A stretch of DNA of 27,933 nt. Source: OLB11 sp044234005 (lineage in GTDB: Bacteria > Bacteroidota > Bacteroidia > Chitinophagales > Chitinophagaceae). Shown one piece after another: positions 1 to 7,262 of the stretch. Location: the NCBI GenBank assembly GCA_044234005.1, contig JBIIJE010000023.1:1-27933 (forward strand), written 5' to 3'. The notes below the pieces were generated by a model. That model was not told the DNA's origin, did no database searches, and saw nothing but the letters and a program-made list of their open reading frames with translations. The translations under genes were made by a program, and so were the position numbers. The number at the start of each line of letters is the position of its first letter. Positions within the stretch are counted from its first letter, which is position 1.

Positions 1-631
1 CACCAGTTAAAACTGCGTTAATTCTACCATACTGCGCTTCATACCTATCAATCATTCCATCCATTTCAGCGGCAATTCCATTGACAACACCACTTCTAAT
101 TGAAGTTTCAGTATCATAACCTAAAATAGAAATATGGCCTTCGCGACTTACATAAGGCAATTTTTGCGTAAACTCATTAAGTGCCCTTAAACGTAGTTCA
201 ATACCTGGTGAAATTGCGCCTCCTCTAAATGCATTGTTCTTTGCTAAAAAATTATAAGTGATGCAAGTACCTACTGAAATTACAAGGCTGTCTTCTTTCG
301 GAAATTGTTTAGCAAGACCAGCCACTAAAGCAATCCTATCGTGACCGAGGGTTTCAGGACTACCATAGGCATTTAGAAAAGGAATTTTTGTATTTGTTGA
401 AAGAAGATGAAACTTCGTATGCGTTTGCAATAGATTTTCAATTTCTTTAGCATGATTGACTACAGAAGAAAGAATAGATTTTTGGGGGTTGTGAAAATCA
501 ATAAGCATTTTCAACTTTTCAAGAGCTTCTTCGGGATTAAAAATGATTTTATCTATTAGCCTGTCTCCCAAAAATATGGCAGCTTTCATATTGGTATTGC
601 CAAAATCAAGACAAATTGAAACTGGTAACAT
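1..631 (-). CDS. coaX: type III pantothenate kinase, 3' part outside window
   Basis: First step of coenzyme A synthesis: phosphorylates pantothenate in the cytoplasm. The 210 visible residues begin MLPVSICLDFGNTNMKAA, with the DxGNT phosphate-binding motif at residues 9-13. A GHDR motif near residue 97 matches the catalytic-Asp segment of the type III family, and GTCITYN and GGAISPG follow. The C-terminus (a full protein is usually about 245-260 residues) lies left of the window. One oddity: the segment usually read as D-x-GT is SVGTCITYN here, so the usual Asp before GT is Ser and the Asp after ITY is Asn. This may be a lineage variant. The gene is transcribed leftwards from the gene-free spacer at 632-1299; I see no convincing promoter, only a weak TACTTTTA at 683-690 read on the minus strand. 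Confidence 0.9.
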   Translation of the reverse strand, partial: MLPVSICLDFGNTNMKAAIFLGDRLIDKIIFNPEEALEKLKMLIDFHNPQKSILSSVVNHAKEIENLLQTHTKFHLLSTNTKIPFLNAYGSPETLGHDRIALVAGLAKQFPKEDSLVISVGTCITYNFLAKNNAFRGGAISPGIELRLRALNEFTQKLPYVSREGHISILGYDTETSIRSGVVNGIAAEMDGMIDRYEAQYGRINAVLTG

Positions 632-980
632 GATGTATCCTAATAGAAATTTCTTAATTGATTAAACCCCTCTCCGAAGCTGTAAAAGTAGCCGAATATC
701 CAAATATTGTCTAAAAAATGAGGCTAATCATTCATTTTATGCGTGTTAAGAAATTGTGTTCTCGAATTCTCCTTGAATTAAGGCTATAAAGTATTTATAA
801 AATAATGGCACTCTGATTTTTAGAATATCGGCTAATTTCAATCCGGATTTTTACAGCTAATATCGATTGGAATTTTATCACAATGATTGGTATTGCTGTC
901 AGCTTCCATCCTAATCAACATCATTGGCATTTATCTCGACAAATTTGTCGGGAGAAGATTTGATCTGCGACTCAAATCAA

Positions 981-1014
981 ATTTGTATAAGACTTTAATA
1001 CCGATTATACAAAT
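981..1014. repeat. 10-bp perfect inverted repeat
   Basis: ATTTGTATAA at 981-990 is matched by its exact reverse complement TTATACAAAT at 1005-1014, with a 14-nt loop. It straddles the left end of repeat copy A, so it may belong to the mobile boundary or be a chance feature of AT-rich DNA. Confidence 0.5.
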
Positions 1015-1120
1015 GTAATAGATTAAAATTTAGTTCCTGCATTTAATCTAAAGATACGTATCCATCGGCATTTACCATTTTCGTCAAGCAAAATGTATAA
1101 TATAAAATTAATGTCAAAAT
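998..1120 (+). repeat. 123-bp dispersed intergenic repeat, copy A
   Basis: Aligns without gaps to 24302-24424, with 110 of 123 positions identical by eye (about 89%). The best-conserved parts are the left end (ATACCGATTA, then GACAAATGTAATAGATTAAA in the other copy) and the right end, TATAATATAAAATTAATG followed by TCAAAAT. Both copies lie in gene-free spacers in the same orientation. No open frame is shared. In this copy the left edge overlaps a 10-bp inverted repeat not kept in copy B. Confidence 0.85.
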
Positions 1121-1166
1121 GTTATAAGAACATTGTCTGGCTTCAGAATAGCCTAAACATTTTAGC

Positions 1167-1189
1167 CTTAGTGCCAACTTGGTGCTAAG
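1167..1189. repeat. 11-bp palindrome in spacer
   Basis: CTTAGTGCCAA and TTGGTGCTAAG pair across a single central C, with two G-T wobbles as RNA. It has no following T-run, so an operator or RNA hairpin is as likely as a terminator. It lies about 110 bp past the LON-domain gene in the direction of transcription. Confidence 0.4.
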
Positions 1190-1299
1190 CAGGTAATTCT
1201 ATTTAGTATTTCTAGAAAGTGTTATCGACTATTTTATAAATTTATATTGTGTTAAATATGAGATTGCGTAAGCATAAGTTTTCGGTTTCGAATCTAGAT

Positions 1300-1962
1300 C
1301 TATTCATCTTCCGATATTGATAATTTACGAAAATGACCATTTAGCTGTATCCTTTCTTTCAGATTTTGAAGTTCGATAAGTGTCGGTATGGTGCTACGCA
1401 AATGTCGTTCAAGATATTCTTGTCTTTCTTGCTCTCGAGAAAGTTGTAATAAGTCGTATTCTTGTTCGACTGACAGGCCAACATGATGAGCAATATCAAA
1501 TGATTTCAACTCATCATCGGGCAGGTCATATTTTTTAGAGACTTGCAGTATTTTATGGAAATGCCTTAAGTCTTCCAGTAGCCTTGTCATTTTTTCAGGA
1601 TTGCTATCATAATGAGTCATTGGGAAATTAACAACTGCACCATTGTATAGTTTATTCGGAACAGGTTCAATTAATTCAAGTAATTTAAAAATTTCAACCC
1701 CTTGCGTTTTAATATCCATTTCTCCATTTTCATGTACTTTTTGAATACTTAGTATTTCGATGCTCGTACCATACTCACCTAATTTACTTTTGATTACAGA
1801 TGGAATACCAAATAGTTTTTTTTCATCGTAACAATCTTGAATGAGCTGCTTATATCGTGGTTCAAAAATATGTAGGTTCAATTTTTCTCTAGGGAAAACA
1901 ACTATATTTAGTGGAAAAATAGGAATGAATTTTGTCATGTTTGTAAAATTAGGATATGCCAT
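1300..1962 (-). CDS. LON substrate-binding-domain protein
   Basis: A 220-residue protein carrying only the N-terminal substrate-binding (PUA-like) domain of Lon protease. The opening FIPIFPLNIVVFPRE, then LHIFEPRYKQLIQDC and FGIP, is the hallmark of the family. The ATPase and protease domains are absent, as expected for this stand-alone group, whose role is not well defined. The C-terminal half (about 130-210) is charged and helical. Last gene of the envelope operon; the S4-domain gene ends 21 bp upstream. Two starts are possible: Met1 at 1962 and Met9 at 1938 (MTKFIPIFPL), and the latter fits the usual family N-terminus better. I kept the longer form because nothing in the sequence rules it out. 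Confidence 0.85.
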   Translation of the reverse strand: MAYPNFTNMTKFIPIFPLNIVVFPREKLNLHIFEPRYKQLIQDCYDEKKLFGIPSVIKSKLGEYGTSIEILSIQKVHENGEMDIKTQGVEIFKLLELIEPVPNKLYNGAVVNFPMTHYDSNPEKMTRLLEDLRHFHKILQVSKKYDLPDDELKSFDIAHHVGLSVEQEYDLLQLSREQERQEYLERHLRSTIPTLIELQNLKERIQLNGHFRKLSISEDE

Positions 1963-1983
1963 TTACTTCATGAAATAGAATTA

Positions 1984-2373
1984 TTAGATTGATTCCCCAC
2001 CCATAAAGTCATCCAAGTCTCTGCGTTGCTGCTTGGTGGGTCTGCCCTGTTTGCTTAATCGTTTGCCAGTATAGAAACTAGATGCTAAATGTTCATTTTT
2101 AATTTTGTCCTCTTCCGGCGTGATGTCGATATAATATTTCAATGATTCTTCGTAAGAAACCCGATTCCCCAGTAATCCTGTAACTTGAAGGGTTAGTTTC
2201 TTGGCTTCATTTTTTACTTCATATGTTTCATTTAATAAAACAGGTTTAGATGGTTTTATAGATTCTCCTTTCCATTTTACCTTGCCGGCATCACAAGCTG
2301 AGCTTGCTAGTGTACGTGTTTTAAACAATCGAATTGCCCACAAGTATTTATCGATACGTATTTTTTCACTCAT
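1984..2373 (-). CDS. S4-domain RNA-binding protein, Hsp15-like
   Basis: A 129-residue basic protein. Residues about 5-65 (IRIDKYLWAIRLFKTRTLAS, CDAGKVKWKG) form an S4 RNA-binding fold as in Hsp15, which binds stalled 50S subunits with attached nascent chain. The tail, rich in Lys and Arg (GKRLSKQGRPTKQQRRDLDD), is typical of the family. The frame stays open upstream to 2439, but that part overlaps the end of acpS and has no S4 homology. The start at 2373 (MSEKIRIDK) lies 4 bp after the acpS stop and is preferred. Ribosome rescue is a family inference; the domain call itself is firm. Confidence 0.85.
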   Translation of the reverse strand: MSEKIRIDKYLWAIRLFKTRTLASSACDAGKVKWKGESIKPSKPVLLNETYEVKNEAKKLTLQVTGLLGNRVSYEESLKYYIDITPEEDKIKNEHLASSFYTGKRLSKQGRPTKQQRRDLDDFMGGESI

Positions 2374-2377
2374 AATT

Positions 2378-2758
2378 TTAAGACATTTCAATAATGACAA
2401 AAGCTTGCGCATACTTCTCTGTATGTGTAATGCTGACATGAATCAAGGCATTCAAATACTTATTTGTAAATTCCTGATTCATCAGTCCAATTAAGTGGAC
2501 AAAAGGTTTGCCATTATTTTCGTGTTGGGTTTCTATTTCATGCAATTTATGATTGCCAATATACTGCACCCCAAATGCTTTGAGGAAAGCTTCTTTTACA
2601 GCCCAACGCGCCGCAAAATGCATAAATGGTTTTTTAGTGTTTTCGCAGTATTTAATTTCATTTTCCGAGAAAACATGTTGTTTGAATGCATGATTAGATT
2701 GAAGCTTTTGTTCAATCCGGGCTGTCTCAATTAAGTCAGTGCCAATACCAAGTATCAT
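2378..2758 (-). CDS. acpS: holo-[acyl-carrier-protein] synthase
   Basis: Transfers 4'-phosphopantetheine from CoA to a serine of acyl carrier protein, making it active for fatty acid and lipid A synthesis. The protein has 126 residues, the normal AcpS length. The magnesium-binding motifs are intact: GIGTDLIE (Asp8) and RWAVKEAFLKAFG (Glu56, Lys60). The C-terminal segment HVSITHTEKYAQAFVII is also typical (usually VSISHT..YA.A). It sits 6 bp after lpxC/fabZ and 4 bp before the S4 gene, so it is almost surely co-transcribed. In many Bacteroidota lpxA follows lpxC/fabZ; here acpS takes that place. Confidence 0.95.
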   Translation of the reverse strand: MILGIGTDLIETARIEQKLQSNHAFKQHVFSENEIKYCENTKKPFMHFAARWAVKEAFLKAFGVQYIGNHKLHEIETQHENNGKPFVHLIGLMNQEFTNKYLNALIHVSITHTEKYAQAFVIIEMS

Positions 2759-2764
2759 TTATAA

Positions 2765-4168
2765 TTATTTATCACGCGGTACAATTTGTGCCATCAAATC
2801 GGCTTCGCAAACCAATTTATTACCGACATAGGCTGTGCCACGCATTTCACAAATACCGCGACGGATTGGCTGTGTTAATTCCATTTTGAGTATTAATGTG
2901 TCACCAGGTAATACCTTTTGTTTGAAACGTGCATTGTCAATTTTTAAAAAATAGGTATCAAACTTCTTCTCGGGACCACCTTGATTATTTAATACTAATA
3001 CTCCGCCTGTTTGGGCTAAGGCTTCGAGTTGAAGTACGGCGGGAAATACAGGATTGCCTGGAAAATGACCTGTAAAACAAGGTTCATTAAATGTAATATT
3101 TTTTATGCCTACCACATGATTATCGCTGAGTTCAATTATTTTATCCACTAATAAAAATGGATAACGATGGGGTAGTAATTGCGAAATATAATTTATATCA
3201 TAAATAGCGGGAGCTGTTGGGTCGTAAATGGGTACATCCAACATGCTTTTATTTTTCTTGATATATTTTTTTATTTGTTTGGCAAGCTCTACATTGGCTT
3301 TATGTCCTGGGCGATAGGCAATAATGTTTGCTTTTATGGGATAGCCAACTAAGGTTAAATCACCAATTATGTCTAGTAATTTATGCCTAGCCGGTTCATT
3401 GGGGAAATGTAATTTTAAGTTATTTAAAATGCCTTCATGTACGACATCAATGTTGGGCTTATTGAACATCTTAGCCAACTTTTCTAATTCTGGTTTGTCT
3501 AGCACTCTGTCTACTACGACGATTGCATTGTCCAAATCCCCACCTTTGATTAAATTGTTGGTATATAAATATTCAATTTCATGAAGGAAGCAAAATGTGC
3601 GGCAAGGCGCAATTTCTTTTTTATAATTAGAACTTCCTTTGAAGTAAGCATGCTGTGTACCTAACACATTTGAATTGAAATCTATCATGGTAGTTACCTT
3701 GTAATCGGTACTTGGGGTTGCTACCATTTCAACATTCTTTTCTTCATCGATATAAGAGATATTGGTATCGATTGAAAAGTATATTTTTTTAGCATTTTGT
3801 TCTTCTATGCCCACGGTTTCAATACTTTTCACAAATGACATGGCACTTCCATCCATGATTGGAATTTCTTCTGCGTTTAATTGAATCAAAACATTATCAA
3901 CGCCCATGCCAGTAAGTGCAGAAAGAATATGTTCTACTGTAGATATTCTAGCTCCATTGTGCTCTAATGTTGTTCCACGAGATGTATCTACAACATAATC
4001 AACATCAGCTTTTATTGTGGGTTGTTCAGGAATGTCTGTTCGTTGAAATTTAATGCCATGTCCTGCGGCAGCTGGTTTTACAATCATGCTTACGGTTACA
4101 CCCGTATGTAATCCAACTCCATGAACGCTAAACTCGCTTTTAAGGGTATGTTGATTTTCGTATTGCAT
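2765..4168 (-). CDS. lpxC/fabZ: LpxC-FabZ fusion: UDP-acyl-GlcNAc deacetylase / 3-hydroxyacyl-ACP dehydratase
   Basis: A 467-residue bifunctional protein characteristic of Bacteroidota. Residues 1 to about 305 are LpxC, the zinc deacetylase that commits to lipid A synthesis: VHGVGLHTG (15-23), STVEHILSAL with Glu79 and zinc ligand His80, RHKLLDIIGD with His262 and Asp266, and the general-acid candidate His289 in GHKANV. Residues about 320-467 are FabZ, the 3-hydroxyacyl-ACP dehydratase: LPHRYPFLLVD (332-342), catalytic His368 in GHFPGNPV and Glu382 in LEALAQ. The usual MPGV after PV is FPAV here, a mild change. Both active sites look complete. It lies 69 bp after lpxD in the same operon, coupling lipid A and fatty acid synthesis in one chain. 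Confidence 0.97.
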   Translation of the reverse strand: MQYENQHTLKSEFSVHGVGLHTGVTVSMIVKPAAAGHGIKFQRTDIPEQPTIKADVDYVVDTSRGTTLEHNGARISTVEHILSALTGMGVDNVLIQLNAEEIPIMDGSAMSFVKSIETVGIEEQNAKKIYFSIDTNISYIDEEKNVEMVATPSTDYKVTTMIDFNSNVLGTQHAYFKGSSNYKKEIAPCRTFCFLHEIEYLYTNNLIKGGDLDNAIVVVDRVLDKPELEKLAKMFNKPNIDVVHEGILNNLKLHFPNEPARHKLLDIIGDLTLVGYPIKANIIAYRPGHKANVELAKQIKKYIKKNKSMLDVPIYDPTAPAIYDINYISQLLPHRYPFLLVDKIIELSDNHVVGIKNITFNEPCFTGHFPGNPVFPAVLQLEALAQTGGVLVLNNQGGPEKKFDTYFLKIDNARFKQKVLPGDTLILKMELTQPIRRGICEMRGTAYVGNKLVCEADLMAQIVPRDK

Positions 4169-4237
4169 TGCTTTTGATATACTATTTTTTTAAGTTAATA
4201 AGTAATATATGTAATTTTTCAGGTATCAATTTATTCA

Positions 4238-5284
4238 TCATCTTTTTTGATTCAAGAGTACTTCTAGTTGATGTTCTAATTGATTGATTCGCTTTTGCAA
4301 GTCGGGTAAATTTCGGAAAATTATTTGACTTTTAATCATTGATTTATAATCAAAAGCAGGAGAACCTGTTAAAGATTGTCCATTCGATTTTATTTCTTTT
4401 GCAACACCACTTTGGGCATTAATTTTTGTGCCATCCGCAATTTTTATATGCCCTACAATTCCAGCTTGCCCACCGATCATACAGTATTTGCCGATTTTGG
4501 TACTGCCTGAAATGCCGGCTTGTGCAGCAATAACTGTATTATCTCCAATTTCTACATTGTGTGCTATTTGAACTAAATTGTCAAGCTTTACACCTCTGCC
4601 AATTTTGGTTGAACCCATCGTGGCTCTATCGATTGTGCAATTTGCTCCCACTTCCACATGGTCTTCTAGAATCACGTTGCCTAGCTGAGGAATTTTGCTA
4701 AAACTGCCATTGTCAAACGCAAAACCAAAACCATCGCTACCAATTACACTTCCCGAGTGAATGATGACATTTTCACCAATTACGCAATTTTTATAAATAT
4801 GAACACCCGAATAAATGATACTACCCTTTCCGATAGATACACCTTGTCCAATAGTTACATGAGGATAAATTCTTACATCATCTGATATAATGGCATGTTC
4901 AGAGATATAACTGAAAGCACCGATATAACTTTTTTCAGAAACTTGAGCAGACGAGGCTATGAATGTATGAGGATCAATGCCATATGGTAATTGGGTTGTA
5001 GTTGCTTGCTCATACATCTGCAACAATTTGGCAAAAGCTGCATATGCATCAGCCACTATAATTTGGGTAGCTTGAATTGATGTTTTGCTTCTTAACTCTT
5101 TGCTTATAAGAATGATACTGGCATTTGTAGAGGCTAGAAAATGCTCGTACTTGGCATTGGCCAAAAAGCATATATCACCTGTTTTTGCTTCTTCTATTTT
5201 AGCAACAGACCAAACCTCGGTTGAGGCTTCACCCAATATTTCACCGTGCACCAAAGCTGCAATTTGCTGAGCCGTAAACTTCAT
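4238..5284 (-). CDS. lpxD: UDP-3-O-(3-hydroxyacyl)glucosamine N-acyltransferase
   Basis: Third step of lipid A synthesis: adds the N-linked hydroxyacyl chain from acyl-ACP. The 348 residues match family length. An N-terminal uridine-binding domain (about 1-100) contains GDICFLANAKYEHFL. A left-handed beta-helix of hexapeptide repeats runs from about 105 to 295, with SDGFGFAF (183-190) and the catalytic His in NLVQIAHNV (His242). The C-terminal helix (about 315-348) is the usual ACP-contacting region. It lies 23 bp after the HD-domain gene and 69 bp before lpxC/fabZ. A perfect TAnnTTTG element inside the 3' end of the HD gene may give it an extra promoter. The reading frame is intact. Confidence 0.96.
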   Translation of the reverse strand: MKFTAQQIAALVHGEILGEASTEVWSVAKIEEAKTGDICFLANAKYEHFLASTNASIILISKELRSKTSIQATQIIVADAYAAFAKLLQMYEQATTTQLPYGIDPHTFIASSAQVSEKSYIGAFSYISEHAIISDDVRIYPHVTIGQGVSIGKGSIIYSGVHIYKNCVIGENVIIHSGSVIGSDGFGFAFDNGSFSKIPQLGNVILEDHVEVGANCTIDRATMGSTKIGRGVKLDNLVQIAHNVEIGDNTVIAAQAGISGSTKIGKYCMIGGQAGIVGHIKIADGTKINAQSGVAKEIKSNGQSLTGSPAFDYKSMIKSQIIFRNLPDLQKRINQLEHQLEVLLNQKR

Positions 5285-5307
5285 ATATGTTTAAATACGT
5301 CTAGTGA

Positions 5308-6510
5308 TTAAATGCTAAGGTAGCAAATATAGTGTTTTTTCGTGGGTACAAGTAGTCCATCATGCAAGAGGGTATTATCCACTTTAGAGAGCTCTTTTAC
5401 TTCATTATTTTTAAAAAGTATTTTAATATTCTCATCGCCCAAACTATATGTTTTATTAGAGGTAACGCCTTCTATCAGATAATACTTAAGATGTTCCGGT
5501 TTAATATGCTGTTGAATTTGTATTTTAAGTTCTTCAAGGGTAGGTTCGTTCTCTTGGTTGTAATATTTTAGTTTAAATAATTTTCTATTTAAAATTCTTT
5601 CGCATAAATCAGCCAGAATAGTGTCTTCGTGCTTGCTCCAAATTTTAATTGCCATAGTAATATCGTAATCGTCTAGTTGAAGAAAATCCTCTAAACAAGT
5701 GGCATCTTGATGGAAGCTTTCTTTATCATATTTATTTTCGATGAAGCGTTGTATACTTTGCAGGCTATTTATTGGAATTCCTATCTCGAATAAATCTTTA
5801 ACGCGCTGTAAAATACTATTCATCATCAATTCAGCGCATAGAACCGTTTTGTGTAAATAAACTTGCCAATACATGAGTCTGCGTGAAATAAGAAACTTTT
5901 CAATTGAATGAATCCCTTTTTCTTCAACCACCAATTCATCGTTATGAACCGCGAGCATTTTAATAATTCTATCATAACCTACCACACCTTCTGAAACACC
6001 TGTAAAAAAACTATCTCTTGCGAGGTAATCAAGTCTATCTAAATCGAGTTGTCCACTTAGTAATTGATGAAGAAATTTTTTAGGATAAGTATTGGTAAAA
6101 ATTTCGATAGCAGTGCTTAGTTTCCCCTCGAAAGTTGCATTTAACTTATGCATCACCATCCATGAAATTTCTTCATGATGTATTTGTACTAAAGATTGTT
6201 CTAAAGCATGAGAAAATGGGCCATGTCCAATGTCGTGTAAAAGAATCGCGATTTTTACAGCTTGTTCTTCTTCTTTAGATATTTCCACACCTTTTTGTTT
6301 GAGCTCAACAATCGCAAGATGCATTAAATGATAGGCGCCTAACGCATGATGCAAACGTGTATGCACGGCACCAGGATATACCAAATAAGCAAGCGCCATT
6401 TGCTTAATTCGTCGTAAACGCTGAAAATATGGATGGGAAATTAAATCATAAATCAATGAATCATTAATTGTAATAAAGCCATGTACAGGGTCGTTAATTA
6501 TTTTTCTCAA
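5308..6510 (-). CDS. HD-domain hydrolase, dGTPase-like
   Basis: A 400-residue metal-dependent phosphohydrolase of the HD superfamily, close to the dGTPase/SAMHD1-like group (COG1078). The opening MRKIINDPVHGFITI and FQRLRRIKQMALAYLVYPGA is characteristic. Metal-binding residues are visible: HTRLHHALG (His50-His55), LLHDIGHGPFSHALE (His92, Asp93) and GQLDLDRLDYLARD (Asp157-Asp166). In this family the HD site hydrolyses dNTPs or related phosphates; the actual substrate here is unknown. It lies 20 bp after the DUF4397 lipoprotein gene and 23 bp before lpxD. An HD gene directly before lpxD is a common Bacteroidota arrangement, though the reason is not established. Confidence 0.88.
   Translation of the reverse strand: MRKIINDPVHGFITINDSLIYDLISHPYFQRLRRIKQMALAYLVYPGAVHTRLHHALGAYHLMHLAIVELKQKGVEISKEEEQAVKIAILLHDIGHGPFSHALEQSLVQIHHEEISWMVMHKLNATFEGKLSTAIEIFTNTYPKKFLHQLLSGQLDLDRLDYLARDSFFTGVSEGVVGYDRIIKMLAVHNDELVVEEKGIHSIEKFLISRRLMYWQVYLHKTVLCAELMMNSILQRVKDLFEIGIPINSLQSIQRFIENKYDKESFHQDATCLEDFLQLDDYDITMAIKIWSKHEDTILADLCERILNRKLFKLKYYNQENEPTLEELKIQIQQHIKPEHLKYYLIEGVTSNKTYSLGDENIKILFKNNEVKELSKVDNTLLHDGLLVPTKKHYICYLSI
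5324..5352 (-). promoter_or_regulatory. possible internal promoter for lpxD
   Basis: On the minus strand TATATTTG (5331-5324) matches the TAnnTTTG -7 element, with CTTG (5352-5349) 17 nt upstream as a possible -33. It would start transcription about 35 nt before the lpxD ATG, from inside the last codons of the HD gene. Prediction by consensus only. Confidence 0.4.
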
Positions 6511-6530
6511 TAGAATAAGTTTTATGAAAA

Positions 6531-7199
6531 CTAATCGTAATTCCCATTATTTTCAATAACGAAAATACCCAAGCTATCCGCGTTAAATGAGTTTGTATTT
6601 CCTTTTAAATACATAGTGTAAAAACTGCCGGCTTTCAAATCAGTCATGCCTTGGATATAATTCACATTTGAACCATTTACATTAAAATAATGTTGTCCAC
6701 TTGGGAAAATTGTATAATCACTCCAATCTCCATTTTTGTAGTTTCGGAAGTGAACAGTAGTATCTAGGTCTTGCGTAACATTTACAGATAAGGCATCGTT
6801 GGATAAATGCAAGAAGCGAATTTTACAACTTGAACCACCTGTCGGGATAAATTCTTCTTGAATTTGTCTATATCGAACTTGGTTCGCAGAATCATAAAGG
6901 ATTAAACTGTAGGCTTTGTTTTCAGCTAATGTTATTGCTGTATCTACTAGCAATTGTCCAGCCGCATTTTTAATTTCTATCTTTCGCTTAGCAGTAATGT
7001 ATTCTCTGAATTTGCTGTAATTTAGATATTGAACATCTGTAGCATATATTTTTTGATAATCAACAAACAAGTTTACATCGCCACTATTGTGAGAGGCATT
7101 TATAAAGCGAATGCGTGATTTTACATCTATAATTTTTGTTTCTTCACAAGCTGCGAACAGAATGACCATTGAAAACAAACAAACAAAACATCGTATCAT
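6531..7199 (-). CDS. DUF4397-type lipoprotein
   Basis: A 222-residue predicted lipoprotein. A short hydrophobic signal ends in the lipobox LFAAC, so Cys18 would be lipidated. The mature part resembles DUF4397, a beta-sandwich found in surface proteins: RIRFINASHNSGDVNLFVD near 30-48, and the second strand set FLHLSNDALSVNVTQDLD near 129-146. Function is unknown; a cell-surface structural or binding role is an inference. It is the first gene of the leftward operon (20 bp before the HD gene). A TACATTTG element lies 5 nt before the ATG, so its transcript may have almost no leader. Confidence 0.75.
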   Translation of the reverse strand: MIRCFVCLFSMVILFAACEETKIIDVKSRIRFINASHNSGDVNLFVDYQKIYATDVQYLNYSKFREYITAKRKIEIKNAAGQLLVDTAITLAENKAYSLILYDSANQVRYRQIQEEFIPTGGSSCKIRFLHLSNDALSVNVTQDLDTTVHFRNYKNGDWSDYTIFPSGQHYFNVNGSNVNYIQGMTDLKAGSFYTMYLKGNTNSFNADSLGIFVIENNGNYD

Positions 7200-7204
7200 A
7201 ACTT

Positions 7205-7212
7205 CAAATGTA
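7205..7212 (-). promoter_or_regulatory. -7 promoter element, near-leaderless
   Basis: TACATTTG on the minus strand matches TAnnTTTG exactly and ends 5 nt before the ATG of the DUF4397 gene. I see no clear -33 TTG at the right distance. If used, the mRNA would start at or within a few bases of the start codon. Confidence 0.4.
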
Positions 7213-7262
7213 GCTTAAAAAGATTATTAGAAATAATTAAGACTCATATTAATACAAAAATG

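Larger units (their letters stand above)
632..1299. other. gene-free spacer with repeat and palindromes
   Basis: No plausible coding frame on either strand. It separates the 5' end of coaX from the 3' end of the LON-domain gene. It holds one copy of a 123-bp dispersed repeat (998-1120) and several palindromes: a near-perfect 22-nt one at 935-956 centred on CGACAAATTTGTCG, a 7-bp stem at 957-978, a perfect 10-bp inverted repeat (981-990 with 1005-1014), and an 11-bp stem with two G-T pairs at 1167-1189. None is followed by a T-run that would make it an obvious terminator. Confidence 0.7.

Noticed and set aside
2374..2439. N-terminal extension of the S4-domain protein
   Set aside because: It would overlap most of the acpS 3' end, has no S4 similarity, and a good start lies at 2373 just after the acpS stop.
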